From Ceratopteris richardii (lineage: Eukaryota > Streptophyta > Polypodiopsida > Polypodiales > Pteridaceae), in assembly GCA_020310875.1 (NCBI GenBank), contig CM035441.1, positions 82,195,878-82,259,877 of the forward strand: DNA of 64,000 nt, given 5' to 3'. Position 1 is the stretch's first letter; each line of letters opens with the position of its first letter. Shown one piece after another: positions 49,473 through 62,340 of this stretch. The position numbers and the translations under genes are program-made. The notes below the pieces were generated by a model. It saw nothing but the letters and a program-made list of their open reading frames with translations, did not search any database and was not told the DNA's origin.

Positions 49473-52400
49473 GTATGGATACCCAAAACATCATTGGAGA
49501 AAGCAAAAAAATAATTACAAGTAATAAACAACATTGCTAGCATCCACAAAAAGCCCATCAAAGCCTCCCACTAAGACAAAAGTCTACTGGTATTAAGTCA
49601 AGGAAGAGAACTCAAGAAGCAAACCAATTATGTATGGAAGATTAAAGCCAAAGAAGCAACATCAACACACAGACACTTATGCCATAAAGAAGGATCAACA
49701 TCAGGCAAGGACTAATGAAGTGTGGAGACCAAAGGACAATCTAGGAATACAACAATTGAAGAGGTCAAGTCAGAATTGCACTTATGATGAAGTGAATGCA
49801 TCTAAAATATGCATAGGGACACACTGCAAGGCCTCACATTTGGCACACATCTTTTTCAAATTGTTTCATGGTGCACATTTCCTTCCAAGGAATAGGACAC
49901 AAATTGCACTATAATATTCTAGGATTTCTATTAACTCATACTAAGAACTGCTTTGGCTATGACTAATGTTTTATATTTTATTTCGGCAGATAAAAATTGA
50001 AAAACATATAAATAAGAATGAGAAAATGAATGAAAAATATCTTCAGGTATGGTGCTTCTCTCAACTATGTGAGAGGGGACAGGTGTAAAGGGGAACCACG
50101 ATGGCTTGAGCACAAAAAGATGAAGTAATATTTTCAAAACCATCACATTGATCATATATTGTCTTTTAAAGTGCATAGGGCTTCTAAAGATTCTATAGCA
50201 ACTCACCAAGTGGATGTCAATGAGTCCCCCTTGGAAAGTGCCCTTAAAGCAAGAGGTCACTAGTTTTGGGATGACCAACAAGCAAGTGACCATCTCTTCC
50301 TAGTCACTATAAGGATCATGGATCAAGATCATCAGTTTCTTGTGATGACTCCAGATCTCAACGTACTCCATGATATACCACGAGTGATGTACACATGGAA
50401 CAGAGATGGAATTGAAGCATACTTGAAGCTTCCTATTTACAAGCAGGACTTTGAAAGGTCTACTCAAATCATGAATACATTACATCCAGTAGAGGATCGC
50501 CCTTCCATGCTTGAGGCTAGTTTCATGGATCTACAAGGAGATTGGCACACCATTCGATTCACTCATGAGCTAATAAACTAAGCATTTGACTGGACCAAGG
50601 ATGACATTATGGACTTGAAAGATGAAATTCATGAAGCCAAAAAGCACACTTTTGTAGAAATCAATCCAATTGACATAGAAGAAGATGTGAGATTGGTGCA
50701 CTAACACTTTTGTTTTTCAAATATGCATAGATACACAACACCACAAAAGGTCATTTGATTTCTCATGCAGTCAAAAAAATTGGAAATCAAATTCATTTAT
50801 ATCTTCAAGAGAGATTATTTGAAGAAAAAAAGCAATGGGTAACCAAGAAGTTTCTAAATTCAAGTACAACATTGACAATATTGATCTATCATGCACTAAA
50901 TAGCCGTGAAAACTTAGGAGATAAGCCATCATTATTTGAAATAATCAAGTATGTTAGATCCACCACTCTAGTGAAGAAGAAACGTGGCATACTACAGATG
51001 TTGACATGCGATCAACGCCTCCAATGGGAGGCTATAAAAGAATGAGGGATGTGGAAGCAGTAGATTCCACTCCCTCCACAAAAAGAATTCACTCAATTTC
51101 AAAGTCGTCTCTTGCACAACTGCCACCCATTACTGAAAAAGACTTGGAGGAAGCTCTTCAATCTAGTCACACTTATATGGAAGGAGAAGTAAATCTCTTG
51201 GTGCAAGGGCATCATCATAGACAACCAACTCAAGCAAAAAGAAAACCTCAATTGGGAAAGAGATTGTCCCAAATGGAGCATTACAAGGAGTTAGGTTTGG
51301 AAAACTCTAGTTCATGTTCAGAATCCAACAATAAATATGGTCAACTATTTTCGATGCAGACCTTAACATGGAAGTGAATGATGATTGGCAATGGGATGAG
51401 TTTGATCAACTAATGGATCAACAAGAAGTGGATTGTGAGCCCAATGATAGAGAAGAATGTGGTGTGGAAGAAGAAATTTTAAGAATACTTGCAACATATA
51501 ATATATACACTCTTCAAATTAATGATACAACAAGGTTGTGTGATTCCACTAGATTACTTCAAAAGAGAAATAAACATTTGTTCATCCAATGGAGCAATCA
51601 TACCAATGAGGGTAATTGGGAGAGCCATCTCTTATGGATGTATTATATGAAGATAGTAGATCTAAAGTTGGTCAAGCAAAAGAGGATAGTCCGCATGTAA
51701 AGCTCCAAATACAGTAGCCATTTAATGCAACCATACACACTAGTAAAGATAAAGATGTGCTCATAGGAAAACTGCCTGTCATCCCTCAAACATGGCATAA
51801 TGTGGATGTGGCACAATTAAAACCTGTGGTCAAAAACATGATCCAAAATGCCATGGACACACAACAAAATTAGTAGACGCCGGTAAAGAATATGAATAGG
51901 CCCATGTAGAGAAGAATTAGTTCATGGCCTTGAGTGAAGGTCTATCTCAGGTACTAAATACTACACAAGAACTTGTAAAGATAAAAGAGGAATTCGCAGT
52001 AGCAACAATAGAAATTAGCATATTAAAAGAGGAAAAGGTTACTTTAACATGCCAACTACATGTGTTAGGAAGTTATACAAATCATGTGAAGCTGAAAAGG
52101 TATGGCTCTCAAATAGAAGATAATTTCTAGAAACACAAATCAATGTTTATATGGACGCGGGAGATTCCTTAGGTAACCAAAAAAAAAAAGAATTGATGAC
52201 TTCAATATTAATAAATAAATTGCAAGAGACATCTATCATAGTGAATGAAGAGATTCAAGATCTCGAAAGAAAACCTTAGTGTATGAACAAAAGGTATATC
52301 GAGGGCAAGACGGAAGCATTGGACTGTCTCCAATAAGGTAAAAACTTCCCTCTCAATCTTGAGGGTTTCCTTGACCACTAGTGGTGTGCACTTCAAAGAA

Positions 52401-52535
52401 GTGTACACATGTAAATTACAACATTAGGTCAGACATGAACAAGTGGGTACGTGTTGAGACAATCGATCCATCTACAGCCACTTCTTGTATGTGAGGAAAA
52501 CCAGTAGAAGCCTGTCAAGAGATGATATAGACTAT
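49473..52535 (+). other. Gypsy 3' part without recognised pol; coding-like stretch of unknown function
   Basis: Between Copia E and the polypurine tract lies about 3 kb where RT, RNase H and integrase would be expected in an autonomous Gypsy, but none of their motifs is seen. Instead several plus-strand open stretches cluster at 50318-51700: 87 codons with DLNVLHDIPRVMYTWNRDGI; 96 codons; 123 codons, Ser/Lys/Gln-rich; and 110 codons, acidic with WQWDEFDQLMDQQEV. Composition is protein-like, and I recognise no family. It could be an extra gene of this lineage, captured host sequence or diverged pol. Broken. Confidence 0.45.
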
Positions 52536-52546
52536 GAGGGAGAGAG

Positions 52547-53455
52547 TGTTCTAGAGGAATCAAGACAAAGAAGCAAATAAAAGAAGTAAAGAAAAGAAAG
52601 CCCCAAAATTTTCAATAAATGCCCCATTTCTTCTTTTCCCAAAATCCATTGTGACACTCTGAGAACCCTTGTAATTGCTCTAGAGAAGTCCCCTAGATGC
52701 ATGATCCCTGAAGAATGTAACATTATCCTCGTACAATAGTAGGAACTTAGGGATTTATAGAGAAATTGCCGATCTCTTATGTGAAAGGACCAAATTTAGG
52801 GCACATGTATATAAGTCACTTGTGACTCTTTTCTAAAGACTTTTTGCCATTTTGAAGAACTAAATTTACTGAATTTCAAATTTTCTTCTTCTTGCCTATG
52901 TATCTTCTTCCTCTTGAGCTTGAATGTGTGTGAGATGTGGAAGATGTCCCAAGAGGTTTCTTCTACCCCTTTCGAATCTCTTTTTGTTGTAATGGTACGT
53001 GTGTGTGTGTGTGAAGTATAGGAAGCTTAGAAGCAAGAGTTGGTGTTTCTTTCCACTTGCTTTTTTATCATAGCATGAAGCATAGATTCAATCGAGTTGA
53101 AAGTATGGCCATTGGATGCACCTTCTTGAGAGCTTCAAAAGGGACTAGCTATAGATTGTATTTAGTAATTGAAGCTGAGAGAAATCAATCATTTAATGTT
53201 TGCTATTGCACCAAGTATTGGGATACATGCAAATGTGTAGGTGTCGTGTGAGGTAGATTTAGCTTAATTTGCATGAACTATGTGTTCCAACCCAACATTA
53301 GCTATCACATAAGCACATTTCTTCATACACTTGATTAGGTATAATTCATGGACAGATAGCAAGTGTATAATCCACCACTATATGCACGTGCTTGATGATA
53401 GAGATTTAGTCTCCTTGATTGCAAGTCCCTAAGACATTGTGAGCTTAGGTACAGA
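52547..53455 (+). repeat. 3' LTR of the nested Gypsy (about 909 bp)
   Basis: Starts TGTTCTAGAGG directly after the purine tract GAGGGAGAGAG, ends at the AGGAA duplication, and pairs with 33378-34290. Confidence 0.88.
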
Positions 53456-53460
53456 AGGAA
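53456..53460. repeat. Right target-site duplication of the Gypsy element, AGGAA
   Basis: Matches AGGAC at 33373-33377 in four of five bases. It is followed by CTACACAAGAGGAG, the Copia gag sequence expected next from element A1. Confidence 0.75.
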
Positions 53461-55338
53461 CTACACAAGAGGAGACTTAGAATCTTAAACTATGGTGTGA
53501 AGGAGATGTTGAGGAAAGGTCTTATCTCTTAAATTCTATCTCTAATTTTGTTTTATCCGATATTAGAGGATGTCAAACTTCTCAAGAAATCTTGAAAGCA
53601 CTTGAAACATTGTTCTCTACTAGCACCAAAGCTAGGAAGAATCACATGGCATGAGTCCAACCAAATGAAGAAGACATCAAAGCAAACAGTCATACAATTT
53701 TTAACTTAGGTCAAGGACATTGTAAATCAATTAGCTCAAATTGGAGAGTTGATTGAAGAAGATGCTATCATGAGGCAAATCCTAAATGGTATTAGGACGG
53801 ATAAGCAATCCTAATCATTTATAAGACCCAATGATGTTATCATGGATCTGCAAACACCTGAATTCAACGTATTTCTTGGAAAACTCTTCAATCAAGAGGC
53901 CAAGAACAATATAAAGGAAGATAACTCTTATCAAAGTAACTCCACAAGTGCTCTTTATGCAGATAAGAAGAAGAAAAAATAACAAAGGAAAGAAGAAGAA
54001 GAATGATGATGGAGAAATATCTCAAGCTAACTATGTATGTGAGAGCAAGTGGAAAAGGAAGAAGAAAGGAGCAAAGCATGAAAAGTGAAAAGGACAAGAG
54101 AACCAACCTTGTTCCATCTATAAGTAGACAAAAAACACTAGTCAAATTTTTTGGTTCAATGGAATGACTAAAAAAGGAGGTCGTAGAGCTAGATTTTGCA
54201 ACACAACTTAGGCATACCTGGACAAAACTACAATAACAACAATAGAAACTACAAGAGAAGAGATTTCAACAACTTATCAGAGGACCAATCCAGATGAAGA
54301 TTCATTAAACTTAATGAATTTTATTCATAGAGAAGGTAGAGAAGATGAACATTTTCTTTACATAGATTTTGGTTGTTGAAACCATCTTGCAAGCAATGTT
54401 TCTCTTTTGTCTTACTTGGATAAGCCCAAGAAAAAGCATGAAGTACAAACAAGGGATGATGCCAAGCACAATGTGGAAAGGATTGGCAATGTCAAAGCTC
54501 CCAATGGTAGAAAAAACATTCCGAGTAAGGTTCTTTATGTACCACTATCACAAAAACCTAACAAATGTAGGCAAAATAATTAAAAGAGGCTTACAAGTTA
54601 CTTGTATGTTCACCCAACATGGAGCTTATGTGGAAGATTCATGTCAAGGCTTCAAGAAGATAGCTAGAGGCAAGAAGCATGGTAGAATCTTTATTTTTGA
54701 ACTAGGAGAAACCAAGAATAAAGCTCTATTCAACTTTTGGTCTCAAACACAAGTGAGCTTGATGTATGTCATAAGAGACTTGCTCATGCAAATGAACAAA
54801 CCTTGAAGGATATATGCATAGATCAAGGTGTTGTACGACTGCCAAACATCTCAAAGCAACACATGATCAACAGGTGTGATGCTTATCAAATTTGTAAGGC
54901 ACAAAGACAACGTTTCAACCACAAAGGCTACATTGACAACAATCTCTTGGATCACATACAAAACAATGTGTGGGGACCAAGTCAAGAACCTTTTTTAGCA
55001 GGCGCAAGGTACTATGCATCTTTTGTAGATGATCACAATAGATGGAAAATTTTGCACTTTCTCAAGAATAAGAGTATAGTGTTTGAATTCTTCAAGAAGG
55101 ATCTAGCACATGTGGAAAATCATCTAGGGAGATCTTTGAAGAAACTTAGATCTAATGGAGGGGGAGAATGCTTCTTCAAAGAGTCTAATTAGTATTTTTA
55201 GGATAAAGACTTCAAAAGGGAAGTTACTACTAGGTACTCCCCTTAACTAAATGGTATTGTAGAAACGAGCAACAAGAATTTAGTTGGATTAACAAGGACT
55301 ATTCTTCAAGAGAAGAAGCTACCACATTATCTATGGGT
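53461..55338 (+). pseudogene. Copia A2 gag remainder, protease and integrase, fossil
   Basis: Gag resumes at 53461 and aligns with A1 from 7146 onward. A basic gag tail lies near 53930-54100. The protease to GAG-pre-integrase region is 54300-54800 (HEVQTRDDAKHNVERIGNVK, HKRLAHANEQTLKDIC). The integrase spans 54737-55192 (YYASFVDDHNRWKILHF, RSNGGGECFFKE) and continues to about 55338. It is broken at several points and ends at the fold-back junction. Confidence 0.87.
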
Positions 55339-55361
55339 AGAAGACCCATAGATAATGTGGT
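55321..55361. repeat. Perfect fold-back, 18-bp arms and 5-base loop
   Basis: ACCACATTATCTATGGGT (55321-55338), loop AGAAG, then its exact reverse complement (55344-55361). The left arm is Copia A2 integrase sequence. The right arm is an inverted copy of it, beyond which the sequence changes to LINE-like DNA. This marks a rearrangement junction. Confidence 0.93.
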
Positions 55362-56720
55362 CTCTCACCTCGGGTGTGGAGCCCGAGGAACCTAAGGGTG
55401 GTGGTGGATGGAGGTCAGATGCTAGATTAGGTGGCCATCGATCCAACTTTCTCGTTTGGTGTCTAGTCCTCAATGAGCAATCCTTCGCAAGATAACCAAA
55501 CTCCCGACAAGAAAAAGACTGATTCCAAAGCCCCAAGTACTTGACCCTCTAAATCATCCACTCTTCAACAAGAGGAACCTAGATCTCATTTTGACAACTC
55601 TGTGGGGTCGGAGATGAGAATCTATACCGATGGTAGGATCATCACCTTGGCTATAACAAAAGCCCTGATCTTTGAAACCTGTAAGAAGGTTCCAAGAGAC
55701 CCACCAATGTGAGCCTATAGTGGTAAATACTCACATCGAAGGCCATAGAAGAAAGCCATCATAGGAAACCTACAAGATTATCTAGGAATAAAGGTAGAAG
55801 ATGAGGCTACTGATAGATCAAAGCCATGGGTTCACAAACAAATGTACGCTTCATCCACCCGAACCAGAATGAGCGAGAGGGAAATCATTCTGCTAGAAGC
55901 CTCAACAGAGCCAAGCTCAACCTAATAGAAGCATTGACCCAAGGTCTAAACGTCAACAAGCTTGCCAACCTCTCTAAGAAAGCTACTCTAGAGAAGGTCC
56001 CAAAGCTCACCATGGCTAAAACCCAACTCCATGATTTTGTAGATGACCGAAGATGCTTGCAGGTGTTCAAGTTCTTAAACCAAACTCGCTCTACCCTCAT
56101 CAATTAGAGAGAACCAAATGGGGGATAGAGAAGAGGTGGATGAGAGCGCTTCAAGCGAGTCCCTTTGAAGGTCAATCTCCATTTCTATTTGTGTTTGCAA
56201 TGAGCACAAACAAGTGGGATCTAGGAGAGAAGAGGTATAGGGTGATGAGACTGGAAAGAGTCTCCTCTACCAAAGAGCAAAGTGCTAACAAAAATAATTG
56301 TCTCGAATCCTATCGATTTGAGGAAATCCCAAAAAAGGAGGATCAAAGGGCATTTGTCAAGAGGGGCCATTATCAAAGCAGGCAGGGTCCCTAGGATGGA
56401 GGCTAAGGATGAAAAGAGGATGGGAGAGGGGAAAGAATAGAAAAGGAAGCGAAGGAGGAAAACGGCACATGAATGGGAAGAGGATGGGGGTGGCAGAGGG
56501 GAGGAGGGGGGCACAAGGTTCACTACGAGCAGGGACACCAAGGGAGGCTGGTGGAAGGGGCTTGGATGGGCAAAGGGAGCATGCAAGAGAAGGGAGGAAG
56601 GAATGAAGGAGTGATGGCAGAGGGCACCAAGAAGGTAGAGGAAGACCAACTGTAGATGGGGAGGAGGGGATAGATGCAATCCGAGAGGGTGGAGAGCTTC
56701 TCATAGTGAGTAGTGGAGGA
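55362..56720 (-). mobile_element. LINE 5' region with ORF1 zinc knuckle, fragment
   Basis: On the minus strand, 56720-56400 is strongly pyrimidine-rich, as in plant LINE 5' UTRs. Near 55410-55540 it encodes LGLWNQSFSCREFGYLAKDC, which resembles the DYLGIPFRC..C...GHL.KDC zinc-knuckle end of plant LINE ORF1 (DUF4283 plus CCHC). The stretch between is frame-broken. No ORF2 or A-tail follows; similarity ends at the fold-back. It is G+C-richer than its neighbours. An unrelated low-complexity origin of the pyrimidine-rich part cannot be excluded. Confidence 0.45.
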
Positions 56721-58713
<1,993 letters not shown>

Positions 58714-59850
58714 TCAGGAGTCTACTCCGTCAACTGTTGATTTGAACAGTCGACGTGGGCAGGCTAGTTTCAGGGTAGTGTCAGCTTCGTTCGACTCGGC
58801 TTCGTGATTCTGTGATATATTCGCAGTTTGTGACTCGATGTCCGCTTGATGCAAAGCTGTTGGAATTACCACTTTGGGGGCCGCCACAGTCACCTTCACA
58901 ATCAAGAGAACATATATACATGACTCGTTAGACTAGAGTGCATGGAAGTCTCTGGAAAAAACAATGTGTTCATATAGTAACATCGCTCATAGACTTTTCC
59001 GATGCATCCCAGATAAGGCGATTGCCTATCGTTTTCCTCGTACATGCAATTGTCAGCTCTACTTAAAAACGGTATGTTCAACACTGTACCAACATTTTCC
59101 TTCTTCTATTGCAAGATTACTCACACATTCATTGCTGTAATCAACGCATGAAACAGTTGTTTGGACAAATTCGTATAAAATAAATAGATTTCAGTCTTGC
59201 GTCAATATCAATTTGAAACTTTATCTCTCATCTACAAGCTTCAAGGACACTGAAAAAAGATTATAAAGGCCTTACCTTCCACATCAGTGCCTGATTCTCA
59301 CATTGCAGGCTCTTCTCCTGTATAAAAGTATCAATCCATATGTTTAATCCATTTCCCCGGATTTATTTATCCTTACACACTCGCACATGCCCATTTGATG
59401 CACATATATTAGCCCATTCCTGTTTTAATCAAGGGCAAGAGATAAGTACCTTTGCACGGAGCTCTTGAGCGCGTTCCATCATCAAATCTGCCTGTTGAGT
59501 CTCCTCACAAAGTTAGGTTGCGCGTTTCCATGTTCCATATACTCCTAAAAATCTCAAACAATGCTATTATTACCTTTGCCGACCGAATTCTGCTTAATCC
59601 TCTGTTAATTTGGCCTTCGAGGACTTCGAGGTTTTCCAGACGAAGTCCCTCGAGATTCTCCCCAACCATGTTTCTGCAATTAGCATCATTAATCATCGTA
59701 ATCTTACACAGGTACATGGCAAGGAATAATTTATAACGAAAAGATCAATGAAGCTAGACATTTTGAGCAGGCGTACCTCTGTTTCTGCTCGAACGATATT
59801 AATCGCTCATTGAGTTGTTTAGCTTTATCTTTCCAGTAATGCAGATTTGT
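58714..59850 (-). CDS. MIKC-type MADS-box transcription factor, 3' exons only (K domain and C-terminus)
   Basis: Five exons can be read on the minus strand: 59777-59850 (74 bp, 5' border least certain), 59574-59673 (100 bp), 59450-59491 (42 bp), 59276-59317 (42 bp) and 58714-58893 (180 bp with TGA). All junctions have GT/AG and the phases agree, giving about 145 residues. The 100-42-42 bp series is the conserved exon 4-5-6 pattern of MIKC genes. The protein has the keratin-like K domain: KDKAKQLNERLISFEQKQR, GENLEGLRLENLEVLEGQI, INRGLSRIRSAK, ADLMMERAQELRAK, EKSLQCENQALMWK. This amphipathic coiled coil mediates dimer and tetramer formation. The last exon carries a variable C-terminus with DTTLKLACPRRLF. 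MIKC proteins bind CArG boxes in the nucleus through an N-terminal MADS domain, which is not in this window. The subfamily is open: parts resemble TM3/SOC1-, AGL12-, TM8- and SVP-like proteins. No stop or frameshift is seen in these exons. Confidence 0.9.
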
Positions 59851-60693
59851 CTTTAGAAAATGTATCTTCTTCTTTTACACTCAACGCTTTCATCTTTTAT
59901 GTCTCGTTAAGTTGGGAAAAAATTTGAGTCTTAAAATTAACATACAAACCGCAAGAGATTAGAAAACTCATAGATTTCAGTCCTTAGCCAGATTTAGTCG
60001 ATGCCAATTGTGTAACTCGCACTTAAGAAGTAATTGGCATATTTTTATGAGATTATTTATACAATTCACTTGAAATCTAACCTCCATTCAACTCTGTTGC
60101 TTTAAATAGTCAAAGCGCATCAGAATGTGATCATTCATAGCCAAATACAACCGAAGCTTACTCTCCCTTGCTTAAAGTACATATATGACGTGCTTAAATC
60201 GTCTTTCAATAAAGTATATATATGCTTAAATCGTATGCATGAATGAAATCTGTGCATGTCCCTTGAAATAGAATTAGGTAGCTGATCTCTTTTAAGTATT
60301 TTGTACCTAAACGAGACGATCTCTATCAACCATTGATGCAAACCACGTCCTTTGAATTCGAGAAAGTGAAAAATGTGAAAAACATTCCTTTGATACATTC
60401 CATCGTATTCTGGTATTATATGCGTAATATGATTTAGTATATTCTGAGACCTCTTGGCCATTCCATAGAAAACTCTAGGTGGAATAAATCCTATGCAAAT
60501 ACTATTGCGAGATCAACTAAACATGTTTGAACAAACACACCTAACAAGTAACATGGATTGATATAATTGTTCTTGTTCTATTCAAAACAGCTATATTAGT
60601 CGAATTCAAGCTGTAAATATGTCTCTGGGGCCAAAGACAGCAAAAGCAGGCTGTTTGATAGGCACCTATTAATGAAATAGAAAAATTGCATGT
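59851..60693 (-). other. Probable intron of the MADS-box gene; no exon recognised
   Basis: The I-domain exon (about 79 bp) and the MADS-box exon (about 180 bp) should lie to the right of 59850. I see no MADS-domain codons on the minus strand here. A 108-codon open stretch at 60135-60461 (minus) has no matching domain. Confidence 0.45.
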
Positions 60694-62340
60694 TGTTGGT
60701 GCAAATATCATGCCTTAACATTTGTCTAGGCATTGAAGAAGATATGTGCAATCATGTGATGATTCACATGAACCATTGCTTGTAACCATTTGATCATTAA
60801 CCATTGTAAAAGTTGTTTTACTTGAGAGAATCTTGTAAATCCACATATCTCGTGGAGTTAGGAGAAGGATAAGTTACAAGTTTCAATGAAGGAATTCCTC
60901 CTCAATCATAGGGAATACTTTTAGACTTGTGGCTAAGGGTTTTGCAAAACCCCAAGGAATTGATTATGAAGATACATTTTCACCTTTGGCTAGAATGCCA
61001 ACCATCAGAGTATTGGTAAGTGTGACTGCATCTAAGAATTCGAAAATGTATCAACTAGATGTGAAGAATGCCTTTCTCAATGGCTAGATTTCAGAGGAGG
61101 TTTACATGGCTCAACCTCCTGGCTATGAAGACCCAATCAAGGTTAATTATATGTGCAAATTGAACAAAGCTCTTTATGGTTTGAAGTAGGCACCTAGGGC
61201 ATGGAATCATAGGTACCTTCAAGATCAAGGATTCATGATGAGCAAGGCAGATTCTTCTCTATTTGTCAAGAAAAGTAACTTAGAAACGATATACTTATGT
61301 GTATATGTTGATGACATCATCTTGATAGATAGTGATTCCAATGGCATCAAACAAATCAAGAACCAAATGATGCAGGAGTTCAAAATTAGTGACCTAGGGC
61401 TTCTAAAGTATTTTCTTGGACTTGACTTAGTCTATACAAATTTTGGAATTTACACACTCAAAGGAAATATGTGCAGGACATGTTGAAAAAGTTCCACTTG
61501 GAGAATGCAAAGGTAGGTAGCACCCCTATGGAGGTAAACCCAAAATTGAGTGCTCATGAAGGTGATTTGCATGAAGACATTGTAGGATATCAAAGCATAG
61601 TTGGAAGTCTAAACAATGCAACCTTAAGAAGGATTGACATAGCTTATGGAGTAAGTGCTCTAAGTCAATTCATGCATAAAGCTAGAGAACCTCACTTGGG
61701 AGCTGCTAAAAGGATTTTGAAGTATCTCAAGCGTACTCAAAATCAAGGACTTTACTTTCATACACATCAGATTGGACGTTAAGCTTTACTTAGATGCAGA
61801 TTGGGTTGTAAGGATGAGAGAAGGAGTACTTCTGGATATCTTTCTTTTGCAGGTGATAAGCCCATTCATGGTCTTCCAAGAAGCAACCAACTGTTGCTCT
61901 ATCTTCAATAGAGGCTGAATACAAGGGATTAGCAAATGCTACACAAGAAGCAATTTGGATTAGATTGCTATATTCAGATTTGGGACTTCACACTTATTCC
62001 CCTATGATCTTTGGTGACAATACAAGTTCTTTGCATCTTGTAGCCAATCCTATTCATCATGCAAGAACCAAGCATATAGAAGTACACTATCACTATGTTA
62101 GAGAAAAGTTATTAAGCAAAGAGATTCAGTTGGCATATGTATCTACAAACATGCAACCAAAGCAGTTCATGATACTAAATTTTACAGGTTTAAAGTAATG
62201 ATTGGATTGCAAGACATTCAAGAAGAATCATGAAGACGTACAAGCCAAGATGTTTGGCTTGAGAGGGAGTTGTGGTGCAAATATCAAGCCCTTACATCTG
62301 GCTAGGCATTGAAGAAGATATGTGCAATCATGTGATGAGT
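60694..62340 (+). mobile_element. Copia F, short RT-RNase H remnant between LTR pieces, fossil
   Basis: The left LTR piece at 60694-60762 (TGTTGGTGCAAATATCATGC) and the right LTR start at 62271-62340 share about 68 bp with few differences. Between them are RT (about 60935-61480; LDVKNAFLNG, YVDDIILIDSD, EFKISDLGLLKYFLGL) and RNase H (61471-62198; YQSIVGSLNNATLRRIDIAY, FGDNTSSLHLVANPIHHART). A purine tract (GAGAGGGAG) at 62261-62269 precedes the right LTR. Gag, protease and integrase are absent. It lies antisense to, and probably in an intron of, the MADS-box gene. Several breaks. Confidence 0.85.

Larger units (their letters stand above)
33378..53455 (+). mobile_element. Gypsy element nested in Copia A2, about 20 kb with its own insertions, fossil
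   Basis: LTRs of about 910 bp (33378-34290 and 52547-53455) share their order throughout. A primer-binding-like site lies at 34297-34314 and a polypurine tract (GAGGGAGAGAG) at 52536-52546. Inside are gag (38888-41100) and a protease domain (about 42280-42620), but no RT or integrase that I recognise. Foreign DNA inside includes the solo Copia LTR with a LINE (35151-38198) and Copia E (42784-49472). Without those the element is about 10 kb. LTRs differ by roughly 15-20% by eye. Broken at many points. Confidence 0.85.
32184..55338 (+). mobile_element. Copia A2, plus-strand fossil split by a 20-kb nested Gypsy
   Basis: Same family as Copia A1. A 5' LTR (32184-33201), primer-binding site (near 33205) and gag start (33225-33377) are followed by the Gypsy element 33378-53455. 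The A2 gag then continues at 53461, at the matching point of the A1 gag (compare 7130-7160). Protease, GAG-pre-integrase and integrase follow to about 55338, where an 18-bp fold-back junction ends the similarity. RT, RNase H and the 3' LTR are not seen. It has several breaks besides the insertion and is the oldest layer of the stack. Confidence 0.85.

Noticed and set aside
42779-49477. A target-site duplication for Copia E
   Set aside because: GTATG follows the right LTR but no matching five bases precede the left LTR, so none is claimed.
56409-56655. Gly/Arg-rich plus-strand open frames as a host gene
   Set aside because: They are purine-rich low-complexity frames opposite a pyrimidine-rich LINE-like leader, with no domain or splice context.
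60135-60461. 108-codon minus-strand open frame as an upstream MADS exon
   Set aside because: No I- or K-domain resemblance, and it is far longer than the expected ~79-bp exon.
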